The notes under the pieces: generated by a model
The model's database searches: none
What the model was told of the DNA's origin: nothing
What the model saw: the letters and a program-made list of their open reading frames with translations, nothing else
Source: Erythrocercus mccallii
Lineage: Eukaryota; Chordata; Aves; Passeriformes; Dicruridae
Assembly (NCBI GenBank): GCA_013397435.1
Contig: VZRG01000034.1
Coordinates: 670,315 to 734,314 of the forward strand
Length of the DNA stretch: 64,000 bases
Direction: 5' to 3'
Translations under genes and position numbers: made by a program
Shown here: positions 27,371 to 39,600 of the stretch, in pieces
Position numbering within the stretch: the stretch's first letter is position 1
Layout: each line of letters opens with the position of its first letter

Positions 27371-30080
27371 AATCAATTTGCTAAAACAAATATTTATAAA
27401 ACTCTTTCCATAAGGATTATTAGGTATTCCAAGCAACATAACCTGAGGGTTAGCTCTAATACATATGCAGAGAAATTCAGACTAAATAATTCCAATGTGT
27501 CAGATTATTAAAAATCAGCATTAGCATCTGTAGAAAAAAACAAGCTAAATTATGAATGTATGTTCAACTGGAGTAAAAATGTTGCTTTTAAATTGTGTCT
27601 CATGAGGTCATGTTGTTAAATAACCAACTCTGAACACTTTCTACTTAAGGACATCATGTCAAGCCTATTATCTGGTAAAAGTGCCTATTAGAGTAAATGT
27701 ATTCACTTACATGCTTTAGATGTTGCAGTGGGGTGAAGATTTAAAAATAACAGTAAAGGTATGTCAGTCATATCACTTCAGAAACCTTGGAACATGTTTT
27801 GAAAGCAAATAGAGAGCTAGCAGAATCTATGAGCTAAAACATTGAATCTCTAATTTGCTTAATATTAAATCAAGCCAGATACATACTGGATTAAGAATGA
27901 TTAAGAGAATCAATTTTAAAAAATCACCTCTTTTCTACAATAAATTTTTTAAAAGAAGACTTGTCCCTTCTCTCCATTGTGAAATATTCATGAGTGTTGG
28001 ATATCTGTAAACTTTCAATCATCTTTGTGGGTAAAAGTGCAACCACCTATTTGCAATAGTATCTAATGACAGGAGATGTTAGGGAATCTGATCTAATTTA
28101 GACTGAGTAATCTTGTTCAACACTGTCTGTTTAATAACAAAAATTGAAGCTAAGTCAGAGGTTATTATGTGTAGTTCACTGAAGAGAGAAGTGCCATTAA
28201 AACTAGGAAATATTAGTTCTTTTCTTAGCTTTGCTATTGATTCAGTTTAGGATTTTGAGCAAATAACTTACATGTGTATGTGTAAATGAGTGCAGATACA
28301 GACCCATAAGTTTGTGCGCACACAAAATGTAAATACAAAGTGTGTAAAACGAGAGTTCTTTAGATTGCTGAACAATCTTTGTAAACTCTTTTAACATAAA
28401 TCCCAAAGCACAAAATACTTCAAGGAATGCAACACACTAGTTACCAATTGAATTCTAAAAGGACCTCAAAGGAATGAATTTATCTGGCTGCCAAATATTT
28501 CATTAATCCAGAATACACTTAGGCAACAAGTAAAGAATAGATTGGCTGTGAACTGAAGACAACACAGCTAGATTTCCTCACAAGGAAATGAAAGACATGT
28601 ACCTCACATGGAGGAAAACTCCCACATTTACTGTTTTTTATATGAAAGGTATAGATATGAAAAACTTTAAGGTCAGGTCACTTTTGGCTACTCTTTCTTC
28701 TCAAACACAGTCTGAAAATTCAGTCTTTTGTTTTCAGTTTAGGAAGTATCTTACCTTTATGAGTGTATTTCCAGAAGACATGCAGAAACCTTACTTTGAA
28801 ATTGAGGTTTCAAAACACAGTGATTTGTTGCCCATATTTTTAGTAAACAAATAATGACACTGATTTGCATCTGAACAGGAGGAAAGCGGAAATGTTAACT
28901 AAATGGGACTTGCAAGTAGAAAGGCTTTACTTTCTTTTCCTTTCTTTTTTTTCCCCAGTTATACTTTTGTGGCCTTCCCAGGAGTCTATAAATAAAACAG
29001 AACAGTGGTTCTGCTTTGGCAAGTGAAAAATCAGATTTCAAGACGGATTCAAGATCAATAGACTGCTATTTTGTATATGAAGCCTGGAATATTAGTCCCA
29101 GAAGACTAATATATATCTTTAGATGGAACTCCCAAGTTTTACTTTCGTCATACTTAAAATATTTATGCATATACATGATACTGCCAGCTTTAAAAGCATT
29201 AATTTCTAGCTGTATGGATTAGGAAAATGTCAGTTATGCTCTTCAGTGAAATAATACAGATGATTTCACATACCTAGAAAACAAAATTCCATAAAAATGT
29301 AAATTTCCACAGATATACACGGCATCAAAACAGGAAGTATAACATCCATTAAACAATTGTCACAGGGAGGAAAAGAAAAATAATCATGATTCAGACAGCT
29401 TTCATAGATAAAACAGAATTAGAATCTGCCAATTCCAGGTGCTAGGTGCAAACTCTGCCTGCCACACAGCACAGCATGTCTGCATGACAGAAATCTCCAG
29501 ACAAGCCTTCTTTCCAGGGTATCACAGGCCAAAAAACCTCCTCCACTACAAAGGAGATAAATTTTCCAATCTGTCTAACGTGGCCAGTGTACAATGACTT
29601 CCATGAAATTTAGTCTTATTGCAAAGCTTTCCACTGTGAACTTCTTAGAGCATAGCACTTGGAGAAGGAAGGTGACATAATAATTTTATTTTACTGTACT
29701 AGTTGATTTTGCCTCTAAATGTGTTATCCTTGGTGTGACATGGTTCATGGCTCCCTCAGTGAAAAACAAGAGATAAGAGAATTTAAGTCTTTATTAGGGC
29801 TGTTTAAAGCTACTAGAAAATAAATAAAATAATAAAAAGACATCTATGACTGCCATGAATTGACAGGTGCTTTAAAGCACACTTAGCATCTCAAAATTTC
29901 AAGTTTCTGATGGCTATGACAGTATCTCTGTTATAGTTATAGTATGTAAGTGAAGGACCATAAGGCTAAATGGGTTGGAAAGATTACTAATAAGCTAGAA
30001 AAACACCCTCTGATATCTAGAAAATGTGTGCTCACTTCCCATCCAGATCTTTACTTACTTGAAATTTGTTATTACCAAAA
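27371..30080. other. Unique AT-rich non-coding stretch
   Basis: No gene recognised. A faint MIR-like core ('gattttgagcaaataactta' near 28251) is present but too weak to call. Open frames 28588-28854 and 29016-29222 have no recognisable domain. Confidence 0.5.
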
Positions 30081-30086
30081 GGAAGG
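30081..30086 (+). repeat. Target-site duplication, left copy
   Basis: GGAAGG, identical to 30413-30418 on the other side of the LTR at 30087-30412. Confidence 0.85.
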
Positions 30087-30412
30087 TGTCGCTGTTCACC
30101 ATGCCAGAATGACCACAGGACACTTGGACTCTGCTGATCAGAGCAGGGGCCTGAAAGAGCCTCACCTTGTTTATTTCATCTCATTATATACTTATAGAAA
30201 GGTGACCGTGGATTGGAGAGTGGGATTCCCACCTCTCAACCACACTGGTCAAACAGAGCATCAATTCAGCATTCTCCTCCCACCAAGAAGAATGCAAAAC
30301 AATGGTATTATTTACAAAAACACCATCTCATGTTTTCATGAACATGGTGGGAGAAATGAAAAGTTGTACCTTAATATGAAAGCTTAGGAAGCAAGAAAAG
30401 CTCATAGTGACA
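30087..30412 (-). mobile_element. Solo LTR, compact alpharetrovirus-like, with perfect 6-bp target duplication
   Basis: A 326-bp LTR in minus orientation. On the minus strand it begins TGTCACTATG and ends GAACAGCGACA, so the termini are TG...CA with short inverted repeats. It is flanked by the identical hexamer GGAAGG at 30081-30086 and 30413-30418, direct evidence of integration by a 6-bp integrase followed by LTR-LTR recombination. Promoter signals on the minus strand are a CCAAT box (30212-30216), TATATAAT (30183-30190) and AATAAA only about 8 bases later (30170-30175). A length near 330 bp and a poly-A signal so close to the TATA box resemble alpharetroviral LTRs; assignment to that group is inference. 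The open frame at 29950-30387 crosses its border and is a shadow. Confidence 0.88.
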
Positions 30413-30418
30413 GGAAGG
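30413..30418 (+). repeat. Target-site duplication, right copy
   Basis: GGAAGG, identical to 30081-30086. The two copies fix both ends of the LTR. Confidence 0.85.
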
Positions 30419-31113
30419 AAATGATCTAAAGTTAGTTTTGGGATCAACCAGAAAACTAAAAATAATGGCAAATATTATTTCACTTAGATACCAACTGTAA
30501 TTCATTGGTATTAGTAAAGACTTCATCCAGGGATTCTCCCCCCAGCTCTATCTGGTGTATCATCTGTTGCCACTGGTATATGAGGCATTATTGTTTAATG
30601 CAGAAGAAATTCTGGAGAGGTATCTTGAGGCTTTGTTTTAATCAAAGTGTGTAGACAACGGTGTGAGCTACCTTTCATGTTCACACTACTATTGACATTG
30701 TAATGTTGCAGCACTGTGGGCCTTTTTAGCATATACAGATGGGCCAGGCACTTTTATTGACAGAGTTTTTAAGTATTCCATGCAAAATCAGGAGGTGATT
30801 GGCAAAGAACGCAAACTATAAGAGGAAGTTTGGATTTTTTGCCATTATGAACGATGTGCAGAGTTATTCTATTTTGAAGACACACATTCTAATATGATGA
30901 GCCCCATCATCATCACCATTTGAATGCAAGCTAAATGACTGGGGGAAGTGAACCTCAGGGCTTGCACAAATCACATGCTACAAGAAGATGTTAAAGTTCA
31001 CTTTTATAACCAGTACCACCAAGCAGCAAAGCAAGAGTTATGACATCATTTGGTGCAAGACATGCTGGAAGCAGGCCAAGTCTAAGGACAAAACTATCTC
31101 ATCTATGATCTTC
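30419..31113. other. Unique non-coding stretch between two LTRs
   Basis: About 0.7 kb without a recognised gene or repeat. Confidence 0.5.
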
Positions 31114-31674
31114 TGTTATGGTTTCAGCTCAGCTGGTAACCAAGCCCCACACAGCCACTTGCACTCTTCACCTCTTGGGATTGGGAAGAGAATCAGAAGG
31201 TCAAAAGTGAGAAAACTCATGGATTGAGATACAGACATTTGAACAGGTAAAGCAAAATCCAAGTGCAGAAACAAAGCAAAAAAAAAGAATTCATTCACCA
31301 CATTCCACAGGCAGGCAGCTGTTCAGACAGCTAGGAGAGCATGGCTTCATCACATGTAACAGTGACATGGGAAAACAAACACCACTCTGAACATCCTCCC
31401 TCTTCTTCTCCCCCCAGCTGTACATGCTGAGCATGATGCCACAGGGTATGGAATATCCCTTGGGTCAGTTGAGGTCAGCTGCCCCAGCTGTGTCCTCTCC
31501 CAACTCACTGTGCCCCTCAACCTACTTACATAAAGCAGAAAAGACCTTGGCTCTGTGCAAGAACTACTCAGCAGTAACAAAAATATCTCTGTATTATCAA
31601 CACTGTTTTCAATGCAATTCCAAAACCTGGCCTATGTGAAGAAAATTAACTCTACCCCAGCTGAAAAAACCACA
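31114..31674 (-). mobile_element. Solo LTR, minus orientation, same family as 36096-36688
   Basis: This is the reverse complement of a common avian ERV LTR. Anchors in order on the plus strand: 'gtttcagctcagctggtaac' near 31121, 'attcattcaccac' near 31289, the 'gctgtacatgctgagcatg' block near 31417, 'atatcccttgggtcagtt' near 31452, 'ccttggctctgtgcaagaac' near 31545, 'ttatcaacactgttttca' near 31594, and 'ttaactctaccccagctg' near 31646. It aligns along most of its length to the plus-oriented copy at 36096. The TATA box and poly-A signal are degraded. Flanking pentamers are 'tcttc' and 'ccttt' (3 of 5 match, the differences being transitions), so the target duplication is unproven. No internal genes lie beside it. 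Confidence 0.85.
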
Positions 31675-34600
31675 CCTTTTCCTTAAAGAAGGGCACTATG
31701 CAAATAAGTTTCTTTTTCTCATTCTCATGTCAGATGGACCTATAATTCTTTATAGTAAATTACTTGTTCTTGTATTTCTGCATATTAAATAAACTGAGTA
31801 GAAACCCTCTCTATTTTATTCAGTTACTGACCCAGCCTTTTGTCATAAGTTCTATTTGCATTATTTATTATAATTAATTGTTACACTTCATTGATCATTG
31901 AGAATTTTTTTCCAAGGACATGCATAATCCCTGAGATTCATATATCTTGATATTACAAGGACCATAAACCTTAAATTAGGAAAGGACGGACTAATGCACA
32001 TAAATTTCTTTTGTGTACTTTAGGAAAATCTTTAATTGTTTATACCAGAGTGATTGTGTATTACTGGTATCTATCTATCTGCTTCTGTTGCTTTTACTCC
32101 TAGCATAAATAAAACAGAACTGTTAATTCCCATGGTTTTTATAATTACGAATTAGCTCATGCAAGAAATCATTTCAGCATATTTTTTGCTTGAAAATTAG
32201 AGAACTCAAGAAGGCTAGATACAGCAACAATTCTAATCAAGTTCCTGCTCTTAAGACAGGAAATTATTTTCTTTAGTCTTCACTTAGCAGAATCATTTGA
32301 GGAATACAAAATGAGCAATGATTCTTCTCCACTGTTCTATTGCTATATTCTCATTGTAAAGTCTTCTCAGTTTCAGCAGAAAACAGAGAAATTGCAGAAA
32401 ATACAGAAGTCTTGAGTTCTTAGTTTTTTATTTAGCATTTCCAGTCTTAGCCACACAGCACAGCTTACACTGTGCAATAGGCACAACAGGAGACACAATG
32501 CTGCTGAAACCATTTAAAGTGCTACTTATTTATGTTTGGGCTTCAACTGAACCTTCAGCTGCCTGCCAGCTTCCTGGAGGATTTGCTTCTGGAAAGTGAG
32601 CTATACCTGCAGAAAACCCATAGGTTTTAGGGATGCAATAGTGAAGGATGACAGTTTTAAAGACAGATTATTTCTGTCAATTCACTTTCCTATCTAAGAC
32701 AATATTAACTAAGCTTTTCAAGCAGGATCTTCTTTGGCTCCAATCCTACTAGGCACAGTGTTACGCTCTTTTTATGTTTCCATTGGAGAAAAAATTTCTC
32801 CCTAGCCTCTGAGTCCATTTCACAATATGTGAGACAGGCACCCTAAGGAAAGTAAAGAAATACCTTTCCCAGTACTTCACTAGATGATAAAGTAGCCAAG
32901 AGGCAAACAGGTCGACTTCAAACACGGTGACATGTCAGCGGAGCTCTTATTGGAATATTAAGTAGGTATAATGATTTTTAGAAATTTGTTTTTACTTAGA
33001 AGACTATTTTTGAAAAAAAATCATTATAGCTGCCCATTGATTTCATTAAATTTACAAAGCTGAGTTTTCCTGTGAAAAGTTAAATGATTCAATGATTTGC
33101 AAACTATCTCCTCAAGAACTCTCCTCCAAATTAAATAGCTAATCACACCACTTCCTTCAAATAAATCTGACTCTGGAAGGCTGTTAGAAAATTAGTGCTT
33201 TCTCCCAGCAGGACACAGCATGGGTTTGTTAATGGGTCACCTACAAATGCCCTGCTGCACTCCCCACACTGTTTTTTAGCTCAGAACTATCTCTATTGAA
33301 CAGGTCCTAATTGATCTCAACTGCCTGGGTTAGGGAAATTCACCAGGACCTGTATCAAATCCATCTCCTGGGTGGACAGATTCAAGCCTTCACCCCATGG
33401 AGCCCCAAGTGGAATAAAATACCTGTTGGGCCCTTTGGCTCACCCTCATGCCAGAAGCATGGTGGAAGCTTTCTACCAGAGCTAACTTGGCAGGAGTTGC
33501 TCTTTCTTTGCTGTGTTAATCCACATATTGGTCAGTATGTTCCTGAAAAACATGTCTTTTCAACAGTGCAGACAGGAAAAAAGAATGATTCCAGCCAAAA
33601 GAGCTTTTCTCCTGTATTTTGATATTTATTTTCTCTTTGAAAAACATTTATCTGGGCAAAAAGAAAGACATTTTGCAGTAGTGATTTTAATTTGCCATTT
33701 TCTCTCTTTCGCTTACATAAACACACCACTGTAAAACACTGTCCTCTGACAACAGAAATCAATAGACTCTTCATATCTTAAAAACCATCAGGTAACACTT
33801 CAGTGATTAGGGGATTGATTCTGTTGTGCTGTTGTCATCTGGAACAAGTGAACTGAAACCAATGAATTTATATTGCTGTAAGATCACATTCCAGCCCCCT
33901 ACCTAAGATATTTTCCTTTGCTTCACAATCCTATAATAAGAAAAAGGGAAAAAAATCACTTCAACAACATTGCAGAAGTTTTATTTACAGTTTGCACAAC
34001 AAAAGAACATATCCTTTCACAGAGCAAAGGGCTTCAGCAGAGTACTCACACTTCTCTTTCAGCACATGCACATACACATATATATATACATATATATACA
34101 CTTATAACTATTTGCATTTCTATACGTATGCAGATACATCTACACACATTCACAGGACACAAATACACATCTCCATGAGCACACATCCATAGATAAAAAA
34201 TCATTTAAATATAAATATCTGTCATAGAAGACAATGAATATGTAGCAATTTTTTTTTCTTTCCTTCCATCTTTTTAAATATTTTTCCCTGTTCTGGACCT
34301 CCATGAAAAGTTTAAAATTTTCTCTATATACAGGACTTTTCTTCTTCACTATTTACAAGAAAGCATTTTGTATTTAAGCAAATCCCCTATTTTCCTAGAC
34401 TTTCAGATACCTTTTAATAAAAAAATTGTCTAATAGAGGATTTCTGGGTAATATCCAGTTATCAAATATTAAATGTTAAATTTGCAACTGCAGATTTTTT
34501 GGTTTAGACATTTCAAAGAAAAATAGGTTTATGAGTCAAAAGAGAGAAAACAAGCTCTCTGGTTAGCTAAGCATTGAAGAAATAGAAATTAGATTTCATA

Positions 34601-34932
34601 TTATCTAAGGCAGGTCAGTTCTTTAGCCCCTTGAGTGTCTTTTTAGTATCCAACCACCTCATAATTTTTACTTGCAACTTTGCTTACAGCTCTTATTCAT
34701 CACTACTGATTACAAAAAGAAAAAAATCCAACACATTCTGCCAAGTCCTCCAGCTTTCACCATACTGCCTTCCATAGTCTATTCTTTGGCTAGGATAGTT
34801 TGCTCTGGTGCAGTTCAAAATAAAGATAGAAAAGTTGTTGAACACTTTATTCCAAAAGGACTTATATTTGGTCACTCAAATATAGAACCTCTGTCTCCCC
34901 AATTAGTCTCAACTTCCAATATGGATAATAAG
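31675..34932. other. Unique non-coding stretch up to the assembly gap
   Basis: No recognised gene. It includes the CA/TA microsatellite at 34063-34101. Frames 33311-33622 (103 codons) and 34672-35043 (which runs into the gap) show no domain. Confidence 0.5.
34063..34101 (+). repeat. CA/TA microsatellite
   Basis: Compound (CACATA) and (TA) units over about 39 bases; further CA-rich sequence follows to about 34170. Confidence 0.85.
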
Positions 34933-35021
34933 NNNNNNNNNNNNNNNNNNNNNNNNNNNNNNNNNNNNNNNNNNNNNNNNNNNNNNNNNNNNNNNNNNNN
35001 NNNNNNNNNNNNNNNNNNNNN
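34933..35021. other. Assembly gap (89 N)
   Basis: Eighty-nine undetermined bases. The flanks are unique sequence on both sides, and what is missing cannot be inferred. Confidence 0.99.
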
Positions 35022-36090
35022 TGATTTGCCCAAAAGTCAATGAATAGAACATGTGAAATTTAAGGATGTTTGCATGGGGCAGCCATCTGTTTTATGTTTT
35101 ATCCTTTTCAGAATACAATTTTATATTTCAGCTTTATGTGCATTGGTTGAGATTTATGACATTTTATGTAACTGTGACCCATTGTGATGAATATTACAGA
35201 TGATGATAGGCTCGTTAAGCACATCTCATTTTAGTCAAACTGCAAGTGGCATTTTGTTTATATGGTTCATTTCACCAACAAATTAGATTCCAAATTGATT
35301 GCTTTCTGGAATGACTTTGTTCATCAATTTCTAGACTAAGCAATTACAAAGATTATACTAGTAATTAATAAGCCTCTGTATCAACAATGTTTTTAAAGTG
35401 CTTGACAGTAGTAGTGAAGTTTACTGGAACTCAGACATTAATTTTCAGGGCCTATCAGAGCTTCCAGAATTTTATAAAAGAATACCTCATAGACATATCT
35501 TTTCATAGTGCAAAATTAAAAGCCTAACACCTCATACTGAGATAATACCCTCTTTTCCTCTCAGCTTTATTAGAGAGGGAAAAAATCATATTGCACATAA
35601 TTTGTGAATTATTCAAATAAGAAACTCAGTGTTGCTTTTTTCAGTAATAAGTGAGAAAAACAATGGGGTTTAGAATTAAATTTTGATTTGCTAGGGAATT
35701 GGTGAATGACATTGGTCAAAAAATCTAGAATTTGTTTGCATATCAAAACCTAACTCAGAAAGAACAAGCTCAAGCCAAATAAGTTTGAATTCCTTGGGGC
35801 ATAATCCCATAGTGAAGTCAGCACTCTTCCTCTGATGCTTAAGTGAGGAAAAAACACCTCTGAATGTGCCTTGCAGAATACAACATTAGAGACTTGCCCA
35901 AAGAAAGCTACAAACCTCATGTCAGAGTGAACTCTAACTGATGTTTCTGTTGTTTGTATGTTAAATAAGGAAAACAGCATTTCCTCTCTTACAAGGCTGA
36001 TGTGTGCCAAGTAAATGGTTGTGAGGCTATCAGACATCATAGCCACATGCTCCATCTAATTAATTTAAAATTCATGTTGTCTTCTAATAA
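35022..36090. other. Unique AT-rich non-coding stretch
   Basis: No gene or repeat recognised. The minus frame 35750-36055 has no identifiable domain. Confidence 0.5.
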
Positions 36091-36095
36091 TAGAT

Positions 36096-36688
36096 TGTAC
36101 TGGTCTTGGCTGGGACAGAGGTAATTTTTTTCACAGTAACTGATATAGGGCTATGGCTGGGATTTCGTAACAGAGAGATGCTTTAGCTTTCCTGAGCAAC
36201 ACTCACACATCGTCAAGGCCTTTTCTGCTTCTCACATCATTCCACCAGCAATGAGACTGGGGGTGCACAAGTAGTTGTGAGATGGCACAGCCAAGACAGC
36301 TGACCCCAATGATCCAAAGAATACGACATCCCATATGGTGTCATACTCAGCACATAAACCTGGAGGAAAAAGGAGAGGAGCATCACATTTAGAGTGGTAG
36401 CATTTCTTTCCAAGTCCCTGTTATTCATGACAAAGCCCCGTTTTCCTGGGGACAGCTGAACACCTTGTCTGCCCATGGCAAATGGTAAATTAATTCCTTG
36501 TGTTGGTTGTTTGTGGGTGCAGCTTTTGCTTTATCTATTAAATTGTCCTTATATGAATACATGAATTTTCCCATTTTTAACCCTCTAATTCTCTTTCCCC
36601 TCCCATCAGGGGAGAGTGAGTGAGTGGTTGAAGCTTCACTACCAATCAAGGGTTTGTCTACAACCGAGGTAAAACCTAGCCTGTGCCA
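36096..36688 (+). mobile_element. Solo LTR, plus orientation, common avian ERV family
   Basis: A 593-bp LTR. The order of blocks follows the well-known avian LTR: 'ggtcttggctgggacagagg' at the start, 'aaggccttttctgcttctca' near 36215, 'gactgggggtgcacaag' near 36254, 'gacagctgaccccaa' near 36295, a 'cagcacataaac' degenerate TATA region (36348-36359), 'aattaattccttgtg' near 36488, and 'tattaaattgtc' with ATTAAA as likely poly-A signal (36537-36542). It starts TG at 36096 and ends CA at 36688. Flanking pentamers TAGAT (36091-36095) and CAGAT (36689-36693) match at 4 of 5 positions, consistent with a decayed 5-bp target duplication. No internal region is attached. Family name not asserted. Confidence 0.87.
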
Positions 36689-36693
36689 CAGAT

Positions 36694-39600
36694 ATTTTTT
36701 TCCACTATCTTCACAAAGCTGAAATGTTACCTGATGTGCCTCAAGATTCCAAAAATATTTTCATGGAAGTCTCCATGTGTAAGGTTATCTCCTGTTTCTT
36801 CATCTGTGCTGACCAAGACCATCTTCCCAGTTGTGGGACCTAGTAAATTGTCTTGCAGGATGTTTCTAGGTCAGGTATTTCGCTGCATGGGACATGCCAC
36901 CTCAGAATGAATTATACCAGCTTTCTGTCCAAATGTCCAGGTGATTTCTAAATTAGAATTTTGGAGGGCTGTTAACCCAGAACATAAATCGGAGCCTTTG
37001 GGATTCAAGATAAAAATTAGAAAGGGAAATGTAACCTTAACTTTCTCACAGAAGAGCAAATATTAACCATCAGAATTTGCTAAAAATTAATATAAGCAGT
37101 TCATGTCCTTGCAAGCTCTGAATATCAGGCTGTGGCAGAAACTATTAAGCTGGCTCACAGTATACATCCTGGAATAGCTAAAGTGTCAGAGTATGGAGAA
37201 GAGTCAGCACCTGATGAAAATAAAAATAAAATTTTAAAGGACTCTAAGGATTGCAAAGGCCTTAGGTGAGCAATGAGGTGAGAGAGTAAACAAGAAATAG
37301 CTTTAGCCTAATACACACTTTAAAAAGCAATAAAAACAAAGAAGCCAGCAGAAAGTGGAAGCCTCAGAGGTCCAGAAACTGCAAAAAGTAAAGATAAAGG
37401 AAATGCACACACTTTTATCTTTGATGCTATTGAAGGGATTCAAGTTTGGACATTGAAGACTATATTCTCAGCTACACTGTCAAATCCTACTTAAATGGAT
37501 GATTAATATAAACAAATACTATTAAGCTCAGTCTATTGTGCCCCACTTTCTCTGTGGGCTAGAATTTTCCATTGCATTTAACAACAATGGAATGGCACAT
37601 ACACTGGAATTATCTTCTGATTTTTCAAACTCCTTCTGGCTAAAATCTGGAGTTCAGCCCACTTTAAATCCAGGCAACTAATATCCAGGCAGCTCAAGCC
37701 CTTTTTGCAGCTGCTGTTCCAGGAAAAGGAATATCATTTTTCTGACCATTGTTCTGACTTCTATAATTCTCAACTTCATTGAGAAAGTTAGTTACAGCAT
37801 GCATTAATGCAAGTACCTGAGATATCTGTCTAGAATTCAACTTTTACTTTTTTCCAGGAAACATATTTTAAATCCTCTCTAAATAACTAATCAAAAGCTA
37901 ACCAATGGATTTTTCACTGATAGCCTCCTTCAAACTTTGTTCCAGGTTTGACCTTTAAGTAGATTTGCATCTTATACTAGATATTATCTCTAGGCTATTA
38001 AACTATAATAAACTACATCACCTTTGTCAGCCATAGATATGATCCAAAAGGTTTTAAATATGAAACATATTGACCAACAAGAAAAACCAAAATTAGTTGC
38101 TATCATCATGCAAGAATTGTTACCATTTCTTCAACCTTAACTTAAAAGAACAATTTCTGATTAAAAACAAAATCTTTTTTCTTCATTAGTAATGGCATTT
38201 CAGGTTTATACAAACTAAACCTATGACTATTACAGCAAGTATTATTAAAAGATATATTCCACTTGGCCTTAATCACTTGGGTCATGTGGAAGACATAAAC
38301 CAGATTATGAAATAAAATGAGTTCAGCTTTCACTTAGATGAGAATGTATTTCCTACATCAGAAAAGTTTATTTTACATGCTGTATTAGCTGTTTAAATAG
38401 ACTCAGTGCATATACTGTAATGAATCCACATATAATACACTGAGGAGTTAAAGGCTCAGAGTACTGGAATTAAAGGTTCCATTATTTTTCAGGTAATTTA
38501 TTTTGCATCACTGTATTATAAGATTGAGGACAGATGCTTTGGCCCTTTGCCTCAACTTTGCAGACGGTTCACCTTATTTATGTGAATACTTCCTATAAAT
38601 CCAACAAGTCCCAAGGGTACAGTTAAACATGCACATAATATTACCAGATCAGGGCCCTTGTCCTGATTTGCTATGGGGTTTTTTTTCCAGTTTCTGTCTG
38701 ATTCCTTGGTTTTTAATTATCTTTCCAGATGATTACTCCTGCCTTCGAAGTCTATCTCTGTATGAGGCCACATATACACCTAGGAGGTAACTCTTACCTA
38801 TTTCTGTCTGATTCCATAATCTTGCTGTTTCAAAGCATCCAAAACAGATCTCTACCTGGAAGTCACCTTTCCTGAAACTCACGTTTTGTTTGATGCCTCC
38901 TAGTCCTATACAAGATATAAAAAATACTTTAATTTTATAATATTTTATTTTAAAAGAGAGATTTCTATGACTACATTAATAAGGATTTCAGCAGATGTTA
39001 AACACAGTGGTATCTTTGTTTACTTCAGAAAGATTTTTCAAAGCCCTTTTAATTACCCTTCAAACTTATTATATAATCTTGAGGCATCTGGAGACTCTAG
39101 ACAGTTGGAAATAAAATAGAAGTAAAAGAGTTTTATGCTATTTTCAATCCAATTTCCTCATACGTATTGTCCATCCCTCCATTTCCACGCTTGATAGGTT
39201 TTCTAGCCACTCTTGAGGACAATATTATCACAAATAAGAGGCGGATGCATTGTGGATATTCTGTCTCCACACTATAAACATTTTTTAGCATCATTTAATT
39301 ATTACAAAGACTCAACAAGGTCAGTGTGTTTTCATTAAAGCTAAGAAACTGATTTTTTTTTTCTTACCCTGGTAGATGGTTGTTTGCAGAGTAGTCCATT
39401 GGCATCAGGAAATTATCACAGATTTGATTATTGCACTGCATTTAGCATCAAAGTCACATATTTTTCACTTAGTAAATGAATAGGAAAGAACTAAATTTTT
39501 TTTAGCCTTGGTGATGTCTGTAGTATTTCTGGCTAAGTAAATTAGCCACTGTCTTCCATCTTTCAATGCAATATTTAACTGAGGCCAGGAATATTTAGAG

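Noticed and set aside
29950..30387. 145-codon plus-strand open frame
   Set aside because: It begins in unique DNA and runs through most of an inserted solo LTR whose ends are fixed by a 6-bp duplication, so it cannot be an ancestral gene.
34672..35043. 123-codon open frame
   Set aside because: It crosses the 89-N gap, so its continuity is artificial.
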